In this document: piece after piece, positions 42,064 through 51,427 of the stretch | Position numbering within the stretch: position 1 is the first letter of the stretch | Layout: each line of letters starts with the position of its first letter | Source of the DNA: Scytonema sp. RU_4_4 | Lineage (GTDB): Bacteria > Cyanobacteriota > Cyanobacteriia > Cyanobacteriales > Nostocaceae | DNA length: 56,124 nt | Reading direction: 5' to 3' | Assembly: GCA_012031965.1 (NCBI GenBank) | Contig: JAAUSC010000018.1 | Location: 1-56,124 of the forward strand | Program-made: the position numbers and the translations under genes | Notes under the pieces: model-generated | Told to the model about the DNA's origin: nothing | Databases searched by the model: none | What the model saw: only the letters and a program-made list of their open reading frames with translations

Positions 42064-44025
42064 TTATTCAGGTGAGTGACTAATTAATGCTTTCGTTGCA
42101 GATTCTCCTGCAAGTCTCACCTGTTTTGTCAGATGCAAGTTTAACAATACCAAAATACTGAACTCTCCCAACCAAGCCATAACAATTGTTGGCGTCGAGG
42201 CGTATTCCAGACTAACCCAAGGAAAAGTTGAAAATAACCACACAGTAGAGTATTTGGAATGGTCAGCAAAAAGCATTCCTAAAATCACAGGTGGCAAAAA
42301 AATCAATGTACCAATAGTGCCAATTGCCCAAAAAGAACGCTTTGTTGTTTTCATCAACAGCATTCTCTGTGCTATGGTAGCGTAAATCATCATCAAGGTC
42401 AGAAATAAAGCGACACCCAAAATGGCATTGAATCTACCAACATCGTTAATCAGCCAATTGAGATTATTAGTATGTTGAACATTCAAAACAGGTGCTAGTA
42501 AAATCCAAACAACTAATGGGATAGTTACCATCACAAGATGAATCGCTATTGTCACAAGTGAAGGACTTTTTTCACCTAAAATCAAATCCAGCAACCAAGA
42601 ATTTCTCCAAAAATTTCGATGACTAGTTTGATGACTAGTTTGATGACTAAAAAGATTATGGTGTCGATACCTTGCCCAATCTTGTATAGTTTGACGGTGA
42701 GGTGAGAGAATTGCAATTAAACCAAACAACAAGACCAAATTGAAGAGGACTAGGCAAATAACATTTTGCTGAATTTGGTCATTCACATCGTGAAAGCAAG
42801 CACAAGTTTTTCCTGGAAGGCAAGGAGGACAAAAGTTTTCCTTGTATTGTAGAGTAAATCCCCAAAGAACAACTTGGAAACAAGCAACCAAAAAATAACT
42901 TTGACCCTTACTAAAGATAGTAACATTTGGGTTACGGAAACAACGCTTCAGTGCTTGCCAAATCCAGTAAGTCCATAAGCCGTAATTCAACAAATGCAAA
43001 CCAATCACACTGACAACATTTGTTCCTACAGGAAGATAGAAAAACTGTACTTTTTGTATGAGTTCCCAACTGTATCTGTTGTTGAACAGATTTGGAAACA
43101 AAAACTGTGTCATGTGAAAGGGACTTAACAGCCAAAACCAAGCAGATGAATAATCTAAGTATGAGTTAGATGACGCTATTTGCATCGTCAGTATCAAAAA
43201 GAGTAAAACAGCACCACTACCCAACCAAGGTTGAAAACCACTAAACCAACGACACCATAAACCAAATAGTAGTGCAGCACTGTAGAAGAAAATACAGCAA
43301 GCAACTAAGACAACCCAAAAGCTTAATATGTAACTTGTGGCAATATTGGCAGCACGCCCAGCAATGAAATGTAGAGGTACTGCTGTGAGAATAAGCAGAT
43401 AAATTAAAATGGGAACACCCAACATTTTACCAGCCAAAATACTGATTTCTGACTGGGGGCTTAGGCGAATAAAATTCAGCGTACCGCGCCGTTCTTCTGT
43501 TGCTAAGTTATTAATGAGTAAATAGGTGCCCGCAACTAACAACGTGAAAAGAAAAATGACACTCAACGAGAGGAATATATATTCCCAGTGGTCACGCCAC
43601 CACATTTGCATATCAAGTTGGTCAGTGGGGCAGAAATTCTTGGATAAATAGTTACTTTGGTCAGATAGTTGTGTCTTTACTTGTGCAATTTCTAATTTCA
43701 GTTCTTGGATTTTATGAGGCAATTGCGGTTGAGTATTTCTATAACTATCTAATTGTCTGTGAAGGATATTATATTGTTGATGTAACTGCTTACTCTCATG
43801 CTCATAAAATGAACGAAGACGACAGTACTTTCCAACGAGTGAATGTCTCTCACCAGGCAAGTTTCCCAATTGATAAAGGAATAGTACCAGTTGACCAACT
43901 AGCGATATGACAACTGCAATTGCGACGTTAAAGCCTTTGAGACGTCCTTTCAGTTCTCGGAATAATTGGGGATTCCAATCACCCAGTTTGTCTATAAAGT
44001 TGATTATCATTTGAAAAAACTCCAC
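42064..44025 (-). CDS. ABC-2-type transporter permease
   Basis: 653 residues with about ten membrane helices in two blocks and a long soluble stretch with a coiled region after the first helix (EHESKQLHQQYNILHRQLDS, about residues 75-130). Typical ABC-2 motifs are AGTYLLINNLATEERRGTLN and FIRLSPQSEISILAGKML. A cysteine-rich segment (CPPCLPGKTCACF) lies in an external loop. It pairs with the ATPase at 44103-45053, the next gene upstream on the same strand, 77 bp away across a heptamer repeat. The substrate is unknown. Start ATG at 44025; an internal ATG at 44010 (MIINFIDKL) is an alternative. Confidence 0.85.
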   Translation of the reverse strand: MEFFQMIINFIDKLGDWNPQLFRELKGRLKGFNVAIAVVISLVGQLVLFLYQLGNLPGERHSLVGKYCRLRSFYEHESKQLHQQYNILHRQLDSYRNTQPQLPHKIQELKLEIAQVKTQLSDQSNYLSKNFCPTDQLDMQMWWRDHWEYIFLSLSVIFLFTLLVAGTYLLINNLATEERRGTLNFIRLSPQSEISILAGKMLGVPILIYLLILTAVPLHFIAGRAANIATSYILSFWVVLVACCIFFYSAALLFGLWCRWFSGFQPWLGSGAVLLFLILTMQIASSNSYLDYSSAWFWLLSPFHMTQFLFPNLFNNRYSWELIQKVQFFYLPVGTNVVSVIGLHLLNYGLWTYWIWQALKRCFRNPNVTIFSKGQSYFLVACFQVVLWGFTLQYKENFCPPCLPGKTCACFHDVNDQIQQNVICLVLFNLVLLFGLIAILSPHRQTIQDWARYRHHNLFSHQTSHQTSHRNFWRNSWLLDLILGEKSPSLVTIAIHLVMVTIPLVVWILLAPVLNVQHTNNLNWLINDVGRFNAILGVALFLTLMMIYATIAQRMLLMKTTKRSFWAIGTIGTLIFLPPVILGMLFADHSKYSTVWLFSTFPWVSLEYASTPTIVMAWLGEFSILVLLNLHLTKQVRLAGESATKALISHSPE

Positions 44026-44067
44026 AATTAAGTTAACTACTTTGGAGACTCAAAGTCCGTCTTTTAG

Positions 44068-44102
44068 TAACTAATGACTAATGACTAATGACTCATGACT
44101 CA
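44068..44102. repeat. TAATGAC/TCATGAC heptamer array
   Basis: About five heptamers (TAATGAC, TAATGAC, TAATGAC, TCATGAC, TCATCAA) lie between the two ABC transporter genes. The sequence matches the heptamer unit at the wecB start on the opposite strand. Confidence 0.85.
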
Positions 44103-45053
44103 TCAAGATGTTTGCTTATGACCTAGTTTGAGGAAAATTGTTTCTAGGTCTTCTTGCGTGCAATGAAAATCAGTGAGAGGAATATCAGCCAGAATCAGCG
44201 ATCGCAACAAATTCGCACAGTCTTCCTGTTTTCCAGAAAAATTGACTTGCACGCTGTTTTTTGTAGGTATTATCTCCCACTCTTGTACATGAGGATTATT
44301 TTTTAGCTCGCTTAACAGTTCGTTGAACTTACCTAAAGTCGATATGACAATTTGCTGACGAGCAAGACGTTGGTAGAGTTGTTGTAGCGATGCACTTTCT
44401 ACCAAAAAGCCGAGTTCCATAATTCCCACCGAGGTACACAGTTCTGCTAAGTCGCTAAGAACGTGGGAGGAAATCAATATTGTCATCCCTGCTTCTTGCA
44501 ACACTTTGATGATTTCGCGAAACTGCATCCTCGCAATTGGATCTAATCCGGAAACTGGTTCATCTAGCAACAAGACAATGGGTTCGTGGATAATTGTTCG
44601 CGCTAAACACAGACGCTGTTTCATTCCTCGCGATAGGGTGGAAATGAGGCTATTGCGTTTATGACCCAGTTGTATGAGTTCTAAAACTTCGTGTAAGCGT
44701 TGCGTGCGGCGCGGTTCCCGCAACCGATACAAACGCGCAAAATAATCTAAGTAATCCCAGACTGTCAGTTCGTCATACAGTGGATAGTCGTCAGGTAAGT
44801 AGCCTAGACGACGCTTAAGGGTCGGGTTGCTTTTGTCGCGCAGTAGGCGATCGCCATTAATATAAATCTCACCCGTCGTTGGTTCCTCAGCAGCAGCCAA
44901 CATCTGGATGAGAGTCGTTTTCCCAGCACCATTAGGACCAATGAGTCCGTAAACTTCTCCTGCTTGTATTTCTAAATCAATATCATTTACGGCAACGTGT
45001 TTGTCAAATTGTTTAGTCAGTCCACAAGTGCGAATTGCCAGTTCTTTCGTCAT
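44103..45053 (-). CDS. ABC transporter ATPase (gliding/export type)
   Basis: About 316 residues. Domains are Walker A GPNGAGKTTLI, the Q-loop region, a degenerate signature LSRGMKQRLCLAR, Walker B VLLLDEPVSGLDP and the H-loop ISSHV. The C-terminal extension (FNELLSELKNNPHVQEWEII, VNFSGKQEDC) is typical of the bacitracin/GldA-type exporters. It serves the permease at 42064-44025 immediately downstream. ATG at 45053 (MTKELAIRT) is preferred; the longer GTG start at 45101 adds 16 residues that do not look like part of the family. Cytoplasmic face of the membrane. Confidence 0.9.
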   Translation of the reverse strand: MTKELAIRTCGLTKQFDKHVAVNDIDLEIQAGEVYGLIGPNGAGKTTLIQMLAAAEEPTTGEIYINGDRLLRDKSNPTLKRRLGYLPDDYPLYDELTVWDYLDYFARLYRLREPRRTQRLHEVLELIQLGHKRNSLISTLSRGMKQRLCLARTIIHEPIVLLLDEPVSGLDPIARMQFREIIKVLQEAGMTILISSHVLSDLAELCTSVGIMELGFLVESASLQQLYQRLARQQIVISTLGKFNELLSELKNNPHVQEWEIIPTKNSVQVNFSGKQEDCANLLRSLILADIPLTDFHCTQEDLETIFLKLGHKQTS

Positions 45054-45725
45054 AGCTACTGGAGTACGGTTTAGAATGATACTTGAGTCGCATTCAGTCA
45101 CATATACTGAAATCTTGACGCGTACGACACTATCTAGCGCGTCTGGTAATTCACCCTGTTTGTATATTTACGACTATTGAATAATAATTAGCGTACCTTT
45201 TAGCTACAGTATTTGTGAGGCTTGTTTCGGAAATTGAAACTAGTTTTCATAAAAAATAATCCCCCTCGTCGATCAGTACGGAAGGGGAGTTTTTCAAAAA
45301 CCGTTTTAAAGCTTAAAATTTGACCAAATAAAGTACGGGCTGCGCCCCGCTGTGCGCTCCAGTACGGGCTACGCCGAGCTACGCGCTCCAGAACGATAGT
45401 TACAGTTGGGTATCAGCAAGATTTCAGTATAAATTGTAGAGTTCTGGTTCGCAGCCCAACAGCGAAACGCCGACCTTTTCAAAGATTTTGGTGGTCTACA
45501 ATTGTGTCTGTGGTCCTACCGTCACGGGGTCTTACACGTACCAGAGACAGCCTTAGCGTAGCGGCTCCCCTTGGGAGCTTCCCTTGTTTTGATTGATCTG
45601 TCGGCGTAGTAGGGTACTCGTAGTTATAGGGCTGGCTGTCTCTGGAGGGGACAATGCGTCAACTAATTGCATTCTGTGTTCTGCGTTCTGCGTTCTGAGT
45701 TCTTCTTCAATTTCTTACCGCAGTA
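45054..45725. other. Intergenic region with repeats and possible structured RNA
   Basis: No gene is supported. It holds a GGGGA-rich hairpin near 45260-45290, the ACGGGCTGCGCCCCGCT repeat at 45335-45351 (also at 17543-17559) followed by a related second copy, and a 12-bp long-range inverted repeat, CCAGAGACAGCC (45541-45552) with GGCTGTCTCTGG (45634-45645). Confidence 0.5.
45541..45645. ncRNA. Candidate structured RNA or element bounded by a 12-bp stem
   Basis: CCAGAGACAGCC and GGCTGTCTCTGG close about 80 nt of GC-rich sequence that includes a GGCTCCCCTTGGGAGC palindrome. I could not match it to 6S RNA, RNase P RNA or tmRNA. It may be only another interspersed repeat. Strand unknown. Confidence 0.2.
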
Positions 45726-46583
45726 TTAATACGCTAGTGGTGGCGTTGGAATACCGGAATTTATCCCACCAATGTGAGGTGATCCACTAACTGCATAGCG
45801 GTGTTCGGGAACTGGATACCCTGCTTCACCAAAAGTTTCACGGATAGTTTTATTAGTGTCGAAATACACCTGCCAGTAGGACTCATTATTGGTGTAAGGA
45901 CGTACTGCTAATACAGGTCCCGCCAAGTTGAATTCCAGAATTTCTACATCTGGTGCTGGATTTGTGAGAACGTTGGGAATTTGGCTGATTTTGGCTTTTA
46001 AAAGTCTGATGGCATTGTTGTGATCTACATCATGGTGAAGCTGGGCAAGAAGGTCAACCCGACGGTAAGAATTGGCTGAAAAGTTTTGGATATTGTCTGA
46101 AAAGATTTTGTTATTGCCGATAATAGTCATGACATTATCGGGCGTATTAATGGAAGTTGTAAAAATTCCAATTTCTACAACAGTACCTGTGACACCCGCC
46201 GCTGTTACGAAATCACCGACTTTGAACGGTCGAAAGATAATTAAAAACGCACCGGCTGCAAAGTTTGCCAGTAACCCACCCCATGCAGCACCAATAGCTA
46301 TACCAACCGCTGCTAATAATGCTGCAAAGGAGGTTGTTTCAATCCCGAAAAAGCCAAGAATTGCAACAATTAGAACAATTCTCAGCGTTACGCCAATAAT
46401 ATTGAGAAGATAGTTAACGATGGTCGCATCAATTTGCTGGCTTCTGAAAGCACGCCGCACCAGCTTCAATCCAAAGTCAATCAATTTTTGAGCAACGATC
46501 CATAAGATGATCGCACCCAGAATTTTGAGTCCGAACTCGGTTAACAGTTGGATTGCAACCTGACCAATCTCATTGAGATTCAT
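45726..46583 (-). CDS. MscS-family small-conductance mechanosensitive channel
   Basis: 285 residues. Three membrane helices: about 20-35, about 60-80 and the pore helix TM3 (LLAAVGIAIGAAWGGLLANF, then AAGAFLIIFRPFKVGDFV). The glycine/alanine pattern of the pore helix is characteristic of MscS. A beta domain follows (GTVVEIGIFTTSINTPDNVM) and then an alpha/beta domain (RVDLLAQLHHDVDHNNAIRL, VEILEFNLAGPVLAVRPYTN). It forms a heptameric channel that releases osmolytes on hypo-osmotic shock, in the plasma membrane. ATG 46583. It appears monocistronic, with a long upstream gap shared with leuB transcribed in the other direction. Confidence 0.92.
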   Translation of the reverse strand: MNLNEIGQVAIQLLTEFGLKILGAIILWIVAQKLIDFGLKLVRRAFRSQQIDATIVNYLLNIIGVTLRIVLIVAILGFFGIETTSFAALLAAVGIAIGAAWGGLLANFAAGAFLIIFRPFKVGDFVTAAGVTGTVVEIGIFTTSINTPDNVMTIIGNNKIFSDNIQNFSANSYRRVDLLAQLHHDVDHNNAIRLLKAKISQIPNVLTNPAPDVEILEFNLAGPVLAVRPYTNNESYWQVYFDTNKTIRETFGEAGYPVPEHRYAVSGSPHIGGINSGIPTPPLAY

Positions 46584-46900
46584 AAATTTTTCTCTGCTTG
46601 ATTTGTCATAACAAACATACAGGAAAATAACTCAATAATTACGTATAAATACTTTTTTTTAATTTTTCTGATGTACTGTACTGGAGCAAAGCATTTCTGG
46701 TCAGAAGCTGTTTGTAAACAAAAGTAAATGTATCAAATCTCAAGTTTTTTTGATGCAAGTCGTTATCAGATTTTGATCCATATCGCTGACTCAATTCATG
46801 CACCAAGTCATAAAAAGCGCTCCAATGAGTGCATTTGCTATGTATGATATTTATTCTGCAAGGACTTCTACATGAAACATTCACCCTTTTAAAACGAACT
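46584..46900. promoter_or_regulatory. Divergent promoter region between mscS-like and leuB genes
   Basis: AT-rich gap of 317 bp between two divergently transcribed genes, which must contain both promoters. I see no clear NtcA site or leucine-responsive attenuator; a GTTTGTAAACAAA palindrome lies at 46709-46721. Confidence 0.4.
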
Positions 46901-47989
46901 ATGACCCAGAACTACCGCATTACCCTACTCCCTGGCGATGGCATTGGACCCGAAATTATGGCAGTGGCGGTAGAGGTGCTGAAAGTCGTAGGGAAGAAGT
47001 ATAACATTCAATTTGAATTTAAAGAAGCACTCATCGGTGGTGCAGCCATTGACGCAACAGGTGAACCCCTACCATCTGCCAGCTTGGATATCTGTCGCAA
47101 CAGTGACGCTGTGTTACTAGCAGCTATTGGCGGTTACAAATGGGACTCTTTACCATCCCATTTACGTCCTGAGGCGGGTTTGTTGGGACTGCGTGCAGGG
47201 TTGGGATTATTTGCCAATTTGCGCCCTGCGAAAATATTCCCCCAGTTAATTGATGCTTCTTCCTTAAAACGAGAGGTTGTCCAAGGCGTTGATATTTTGG
47301 TGGTACGCGAGCTCACCGGAGGAATTTACTTTGGCAAGCCCAAAGGCATTTTTGAAACAGAAACTGGTGAAAAGCGGGGTGTGAATACAATGGCTTACAC
47401 CGAATCAGAAATTGAGCGCATTGGGCGAGTGGCGTTTGAAGCCGCACGAAAACGCGGAGGGAAACTCTGTTCCGTGGATAAATCAAATGTGTTGGAAGTT
47501 TCTCAACTGTGGCGCGATCGCATCACCAAACTTGCCCAAGAGTATCCGGATGTGGAACTCTCTCATATGTATGTAGATAATGCAGCCATGCAGTTGTTGC
47601 GCGCTCCTAAGCAGTTCGACACTATTGTTACAGGAAACTTGTTTGGTGATATTCTCTCAGACGCAGCTGCTATGCTGACTGGCAGTATTGGGATGCTACC
47701 CTCTGCAAGTTTGGGTGCTTCAGGTCCAGGAGTGTTTGAACCCGTCCACGGTTCTGCGCCAGATATAGCAAGTCAAGATAAGGCAAATCCTTTAGCACAG
47801 GTTTTGAGTGCTGCGATGATGCTTCGTTATGGTTTAAACGAACCAACCGCAGCAGATCATATTGAACAAGGAGTATTACAAGTGTTACAAAGAGGCGATC
47901 GCACGGGAGATATCATGTCTGAGGGTATGAACCTTTTAGGTTGTCGCGCTATGGGCAAAGCACTTATCCAAGTTCTCGAAGCAAAATGA
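46901..47989 (+). CDS. leuB: 3-Isopropylmalate dehydrogenase
   Basis: Oxidative decarboxylation of 3-isopropylmalate in leucine synthesis, cytoplasmic, NAD-dependent. 362 residues, the usual length. Motifs: [95 protein letters not shown] (two catalytic Asp residues) and [23 protein letters not shown] at 46901 (MTQNYRITL) is the start; the longer reading from 46829 adds an unrelated N-terminus and lacks a ribosome site. It is monocistronic or followed by the short gene at 48079. Confidence 0.96.
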   Translation: MTQNYRITLLPGDGIGPEIMAVAVEVLKVVGKKYNIQFEFKEALIGGAAIDATGEPLPSASLDICRNSDAVLLAAIGGYKWDSLPSHLRPEAGLLGLRAGLGLFANLRPAKIFPQLIDASSLKREVVQGVDILVVRELTGGIYFGKPKGIFETETGEKRGVNTMAYTESEIERIGRVAFEAARKRGGKLCSVDKSNVLEVSQLWRDRITKLAQEYPDVELSHMYVDNAAMQLLRAPKQFDTIVTGNLFGDILSDAAAMLTGSIGMLPSASLGASGPGVFEPVHGSAPDIASQDKANPLAQVLSAAMMLRYGLNEPTAADHIEQGVLQVLQRGDRTGDIMSEGMNLLGCRAMGKALIQVLEAK

Positions 47990-48078
47990 ATACATAGGCT
48001 AAAACTGAAAATATTGGCAACCCTTGCTGAAACTTTTCGGATAAACTATTAACACAAACCTACAACAAGACTTAGCGC

Positions 48079-48342
48079 GTGGTGTACGCTTTAAAACAAG
48101 GACAAGAAAACTATATCAATCAAAAAAATCAGCCAGCTTTGATTGATCCTGCCGTCATCAGAGCTGCTGGTCAAATCTACCACACTTATTGTGAGGTACA
48201 TCCCGAAATGACTGGGCAAGCTTCAGGAGTCGCAATTAATCGGTTTAATCACCGAGGGAAGGTCATTTTTACTCATCAACCAGTTCTCTTACCAGAAGAA
48301 TGTTTCATTTCATTGAATCAAATTGAATCCTATGTATATTAA
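48079..48342 (+). CDS. Small conserved-looking hypothetical protein
   Basis: 87 residues starting at GTG (two GTG codons in a row; either could be used). It is soluble, with mixed composition: ALKQGQENYINQKNQPALI, IRAAGQIYHTYCEVHPEMTG, SGVAINRFNHRGKVIFTHQP. I recognise no named family. The clean reading frame and the absence of low-complexity sequence support a real gene. It lies 89 bp after leuB and about 37 bp before the prepilin peptidase gene in the same direction, so it may share a transcript with one of them. There is no convincing Shine-Dalgarno. Confidence 0.6.
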   Translation: MVYALKQGQENYINQKNQPALIDPAVIRAAGQIYHTYCEVHPEMTGQASGVAINRFNHRGKVIFTHQPVLLPEECFISLNQIESYVY

Positions 48343-48379
48343 GTCATGAGTCATGAGTTAAGCTTATAACCTTAAGCAA

Positions 48380-49240
48380 ATGACTCGTGACCAAATGAAC
48401 ATCTTGATCGTAGTCCAAGCAAGTGTCATAGTCTTCGCTTTAGGTACATCTGTTGGAAGCTTTATTAATGTCATAGTCTATCGGCTACCAGCTGGGGTGT
48501 CGATTCTTTTTCCGCCTTCTTACTGTCCCCATTGCCTAAACAAACTCAAACCCTACGATAATGTACCAGTGTTGGCATGGCTATGGTTACGAGGGCGCTG
48601 TCGTTATTGCAAGAGAAAAATTTATATCCGTTACCCTGTGGTAGAAGTGGTAACGGGTTTTCTTTTTTTGTTCGTTTTTTGGATCTTTCAATTTTCGCTC
48701 TCTACGGTAGGCTATTGGGCGTTTTGCAGTTGGTTATTAGCGCTATCGCTCATTGACCTAGATACAATGACACTACCTGACTCATTAACTAAGTCGGGTT
48801 TGTTAGCGGGAATTGTTTTTCAAATGGTTTATGGTTTTTTACCAGAGTCTAGTTGGGTGGGATTGGTACATCATCTGAAAATGGCGATAGGAGGAGCAGT
48901 ACTGGGCTTATGGCTGTTTGAGGCGATCGCCATCATTGGTTCAATTATCTTTGGAAAAACTGCTATGGGTGGAGGAGACACAAAATTAGCAGCCATGATG
49001 GGAGCATGGCTAGGATGGAAGTCTTTGCTCCTTGCGAGTTTTCTCGCTTGTCTAGTTGGAGTGGTCGTAGGTGGAGGCACAATAATACTATCGCGCCACA
49101 GTCGTCGCATGGCACTGCCTCAAACATGGGGACAACAGATACCTTTTGGTCCTTTTCTCGCTTCAGGAGCAGTGATTGCTCTATTTGGCGGCGAGGCTAT
49201 TTTGTCTTCTTATTTACGATTATTTTTTTCAACCCACTGA
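48380..49240 (+). CDS. pilD: Prepilin peptidase (type IV leader peptidase)
   Basis: 286 residues, an A24-type aspartic membrane peptidase that cleaves (and usually methylates) type IV pilins, and so is needed for pili-driven motility and DNA uptake. It has eight or so membrane segments. The cytoplasmic loop has a zinc-like pair CPHC…CRYC, as in bifunctional PilD. The catalytic Asp lies in LSLIDLDTMTLPDSL, with the second in GGGDTKLAAMMGAWLG. The basic loop SRHSRRMALPQTWGQQIPFG lies near the end. ATG 48380 with AAGCAA before it; ATG at 48395 is an alternative. A partial gap follows, carrying repeats. Confidence 0.93.
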   Translation: MTRDQMNILIVVQASVIVFALGTSVGSFINVIVYRLPAGVSILFPPSYCPHCLNKLKPYDNVPVLAWLWLRGRCRYCKRKIYIRYPVVEVVTGFLFLFVFWIFQFSLSTVGYWAFCSWLLALSLIDLDTMTLPDSLTKSGLLAGIVFQMVYGFLPESSWVGLVHHLKMAIGGAVLGLWLFEAIAIIGSIIFGKTAMGGGDTKLAAMMGAWLGWKSLLLASFLACLVGVVVGGGTIILSRHSRRMALPQTWGQQIPFGPFLASGAVIALFGGEAILSSYLRLFFSTH

Positions 49241-49270
49241 AGAAGAACAACACAGATGACACCGTCAACT

Positions 49271-49530
49271 ACCCACACTATACACGAAGTGTATAGTGTG
49301 GGTTTCCCTCCGCAGGCGACTGGCATCCCCACCACTGAATCGAAGATTACAGTGGGGGACTCCTGACCGATTAGTTGAACTGTTTCTGTCTACTTCCCGC
49401 TACATTATAATTGTAAATCTCATCACCCTATCTACCTTTAAGCCTTTGATAATATCATCGTGTGAGTAAGCGCCCTGCAGGCAGGTTTTCCGCCGTGGGG
49501 ACTGGCAAACTTGAAGAATGACTTGGATGA
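49271..49530. mobile_element. Hairpin and end-like sequences of IS200/IS605 type
   Basis: A perfect 15-bp hairpin, ACCCACACTATACAC (49271-49285) with GTGTATAGTGTGGGT (49289-49303), loop GAA, is followed by TTTCCCTCCGCAGGCGACTGG, then CCCCACCACTGAATCG and CAGTGGGGGACTCCTGACCG. A CTGCAGGCAGGTTTTCCGCC segment lies near 49474-49495. The layout recalls transposon ends of the IS200/IS605 family, but no transposase frame is seen. This match is from memory. Confidence 0.4.
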
Positions 49531-49570
49531 CTCTCTTAACAACAAGTACCCTAAGGCATAGCAGATATTG

Positions 49571-49879
49571 ATGCAACAACTGCTTGCCTCTTATGATATA
49601 GCAACAAAAATTATTGATTTGGGGGTGAAATCCTATATGGGGGCTGGAACTCCAGCAGCTTTGCAGGTTCGTTTACAAGACAAATGGACTGCGTTGCTAC
49701 TTTTAAGTCTGCCAGAAGACGAGCAACAGACTTGAATTGGTTTACGTATTTTCGTTAAGCTGGCAACCAAAGATGCAAAATATGGTCTGATTTGCTTACA
49801 AGACAAATTTGAATATGTAGTCATGAGTAATGGGTCATTAATCCTTAGTATGGACAAAGGAGTCATGACAAAAGACTAA
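49571..49879 (+). pseudogene. Possible ORF interrupted by one in-frame stop
   Basis: Reading from ATG 49571: MQQLLASYDIATKIIDLGVK, SYMGAGTPAALQVRLQDKWT, then …EQQT, TGA at 49733-49735. It continues in the same frame as IGLRIFVKLATKDAKYGLIC, LQDKFEYVV and on to TAA at 49877. About 102 codons would result if the TGA were a tryptophan codon. I recognise no family and cannot tell whether it was ever a gene; an ordinary chance run is possible. It ends about 60 bp before accD. Codon content is plausible, but there is no good ribosome site. Confidence 0.3.
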
Positions 49880-49938
49880 GACAACTCAAAGCAGCTTGAC
49901 CTATTTTCGACATAACTATCCACTCAGATAACATACAA

Positions 49939-50898
49939 ATGGCGAACAACGAAGAATCACGCGGTTTAAAGTCTCTATTAGATTGGTTTGCAAATCGACG
50001 GAAATCAGGATCTACTATCCTGGAACGCCAAGAACGTGAAATTGCTGATGGATTGTGGCACAAATGTTCTCACTGTGGTGTGTTGACATATACCAAAGAT
50101 CTGAGAGCAAACCAAATGGTCTGTGTTGAGTGTGGATATCATAATCGAGTTGATAGCGATGAGCGCATCCGTCAATTGATTGATATGAACACCTGGAGAC
50201 CGATGGATGAGCATTTGCGTCCCACCGATCCACTGCAATTTCGCGATCGCAAACCTTATATTGATCGCCTGCGGGAAACGCAGGACAAACTAGGTTTAGT
50301 AGATGCTGTTAAAACTGGTTTGGGTAAAATAAACGGTTTACCCATTGCTCTTGGCGCTATGGACTTCCGGTTCATGGGAGGAAGTATGGGTTCCGTCGTG
50401 GGAGAAAAACTAACTCGCTTGATTGAGCAAGCGACTCAGCGACGTTATCCTGTCGTTATTGTTTGTACTTCCGGTGGAGCGAGGATGCAAGAAGGGATGC
50501 TTTCGCTCATGCAGATGGCGAAAATTTCTGCAGCTTTGCAGCGTCATCAAGAAGCACGACTACTATACATTCCCGTTTTGACGAATCCCACCACGGGTGG
50601 TGTGACTGCTAGTTTTGCCATGTTGGGGGATATTATCTTGGCAGAACCGAAGGCTACGATTGGTTTTGCTGGTCGGCGAGTGATTGAGCAAACCTTACGG
50701 GAAAAACTACCAGATGACTTTCAAACAGCAGAAGATTTGCTTAAGCACGGTTTTATCGATGAGATTGTTCCTCGTACGCAGCTAAAACAAACTCTAGCAC
50801 AGTTAATTGCCTTACACCAGCCACCTGCACCAACGACAACTCATAATAATATGGTCGTTTGGGAGACAAGGACTTTGAGTTCTACCGCTGTTGAGTGA
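49939..50898 (+). CDS. accD: Acetyl-CoA carboxylase carboxyltransferase subunit beta
   Basis: 319 residues, the normal length. Part of the cytoplasmic carboxyltransferase that converts acetyl-CoA to malonyl-CoA, the first committed step of fatty acid synthesis. The N-terminal zinc finger is CSHC (near 53) with CVEC (near 75). The crotonase-like core has [56 protein letters not shown] and the [14 protein letters not shown] loop. It appears monocistronic, and accA is not in the window. ATG 49939 follows the pseudogene-like region after about 60 bp. Confidence 0.96.
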   Translation: MANNEESRGLKSLLDWFANRRKSGSTILERQEREIADGLWHKCSHCGVLTYTKDLRANQMVCVECGYHNRVDSDERIRQLIDMNTWRPMDEHLRPTDPLQFRDRKPYIDRLRETQDKLGLVDAVKTGLGKINGLPIALGAMDFRFMGGSMGSVVGEKLTRLIEQATQRRYPVVIVCTSGGARMQEGMLSLMQMAKISAALQRHQEARLLYIPVLTNPTTGGVTASFAMLGDIILAEPKATIGFAGRRVIEQTLREKLPDDFQTAEDLLKHGFIDEIVPRTQLKQTLAQLIALHQPPAPTTTHNNMVVWETRTLSSTAVE

Positions 50899-51427
50899 CC
50901 TCTATCGCTTCGCTCCAATTCAAAATTCAAAGTTCAAAGTTCAAAGCTCAAAATTTTTGAATTTGTAATTTTGAATTTTGAATTTCCTGTAGGGGTATGG
51001 GGATTGATCATTTTGAATTTATAATCAAACAACAGAATTTAAACCTTGTAAAAGTTAATTTTATTTTTAAACTTAAAGATATCTATTAAATAATTAGAAA
51101 AATTTCTATCACAAGAGTCAAACTAAAAAAACTGTCTTTAGATAGAGCATTTAAAATTTCATTTTAGATATGTGAAATTATTTATCTAGGCGCAAGTAAA
51201 AGTAACTTATGCAGTTTTGAGGAACTCCAACTACCCACGACTACCACAGTCAGCCCTGGCTCTATCGCTTTCGCCCAACGGCAATTTTGTGCTGTAATAG
51301 ATAGCTGCAAAGGACTTTAATTAGGTCAGTCGCTTTGGATATATTGAAAAGTAGGGACGCACCCTGTTTGAATATGAAATACAAATGAATGATGAAGCAG
51401 CTAATTGTGCTTCCAACCTGCTGTCAG
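50899..51427. other. AT-rich intergenic region with TTCAAA-type repeats
   Basis: 50920-50985 is a run of near-repeats (TTCAAAA, TTCAAAG, TTGAATTT) that can fold back on itself. The remainder is AT-rich, with no gene seen. The flanking genes converge here. Confidence 0.5.

Noticed and set aside
45260-45295. Possible terminator after the ABC ATPase region
   Set aside because: The C-rich and G-rich arms pair only partly (CCCCCT against AGGGGAG) and it lies upstream of the ATPase gene, not downstream.
46072-46413. 113-codon plus-strand frame
   Set aside because: Antisense shadow of the MscS-family gene, which has clear family motifs.
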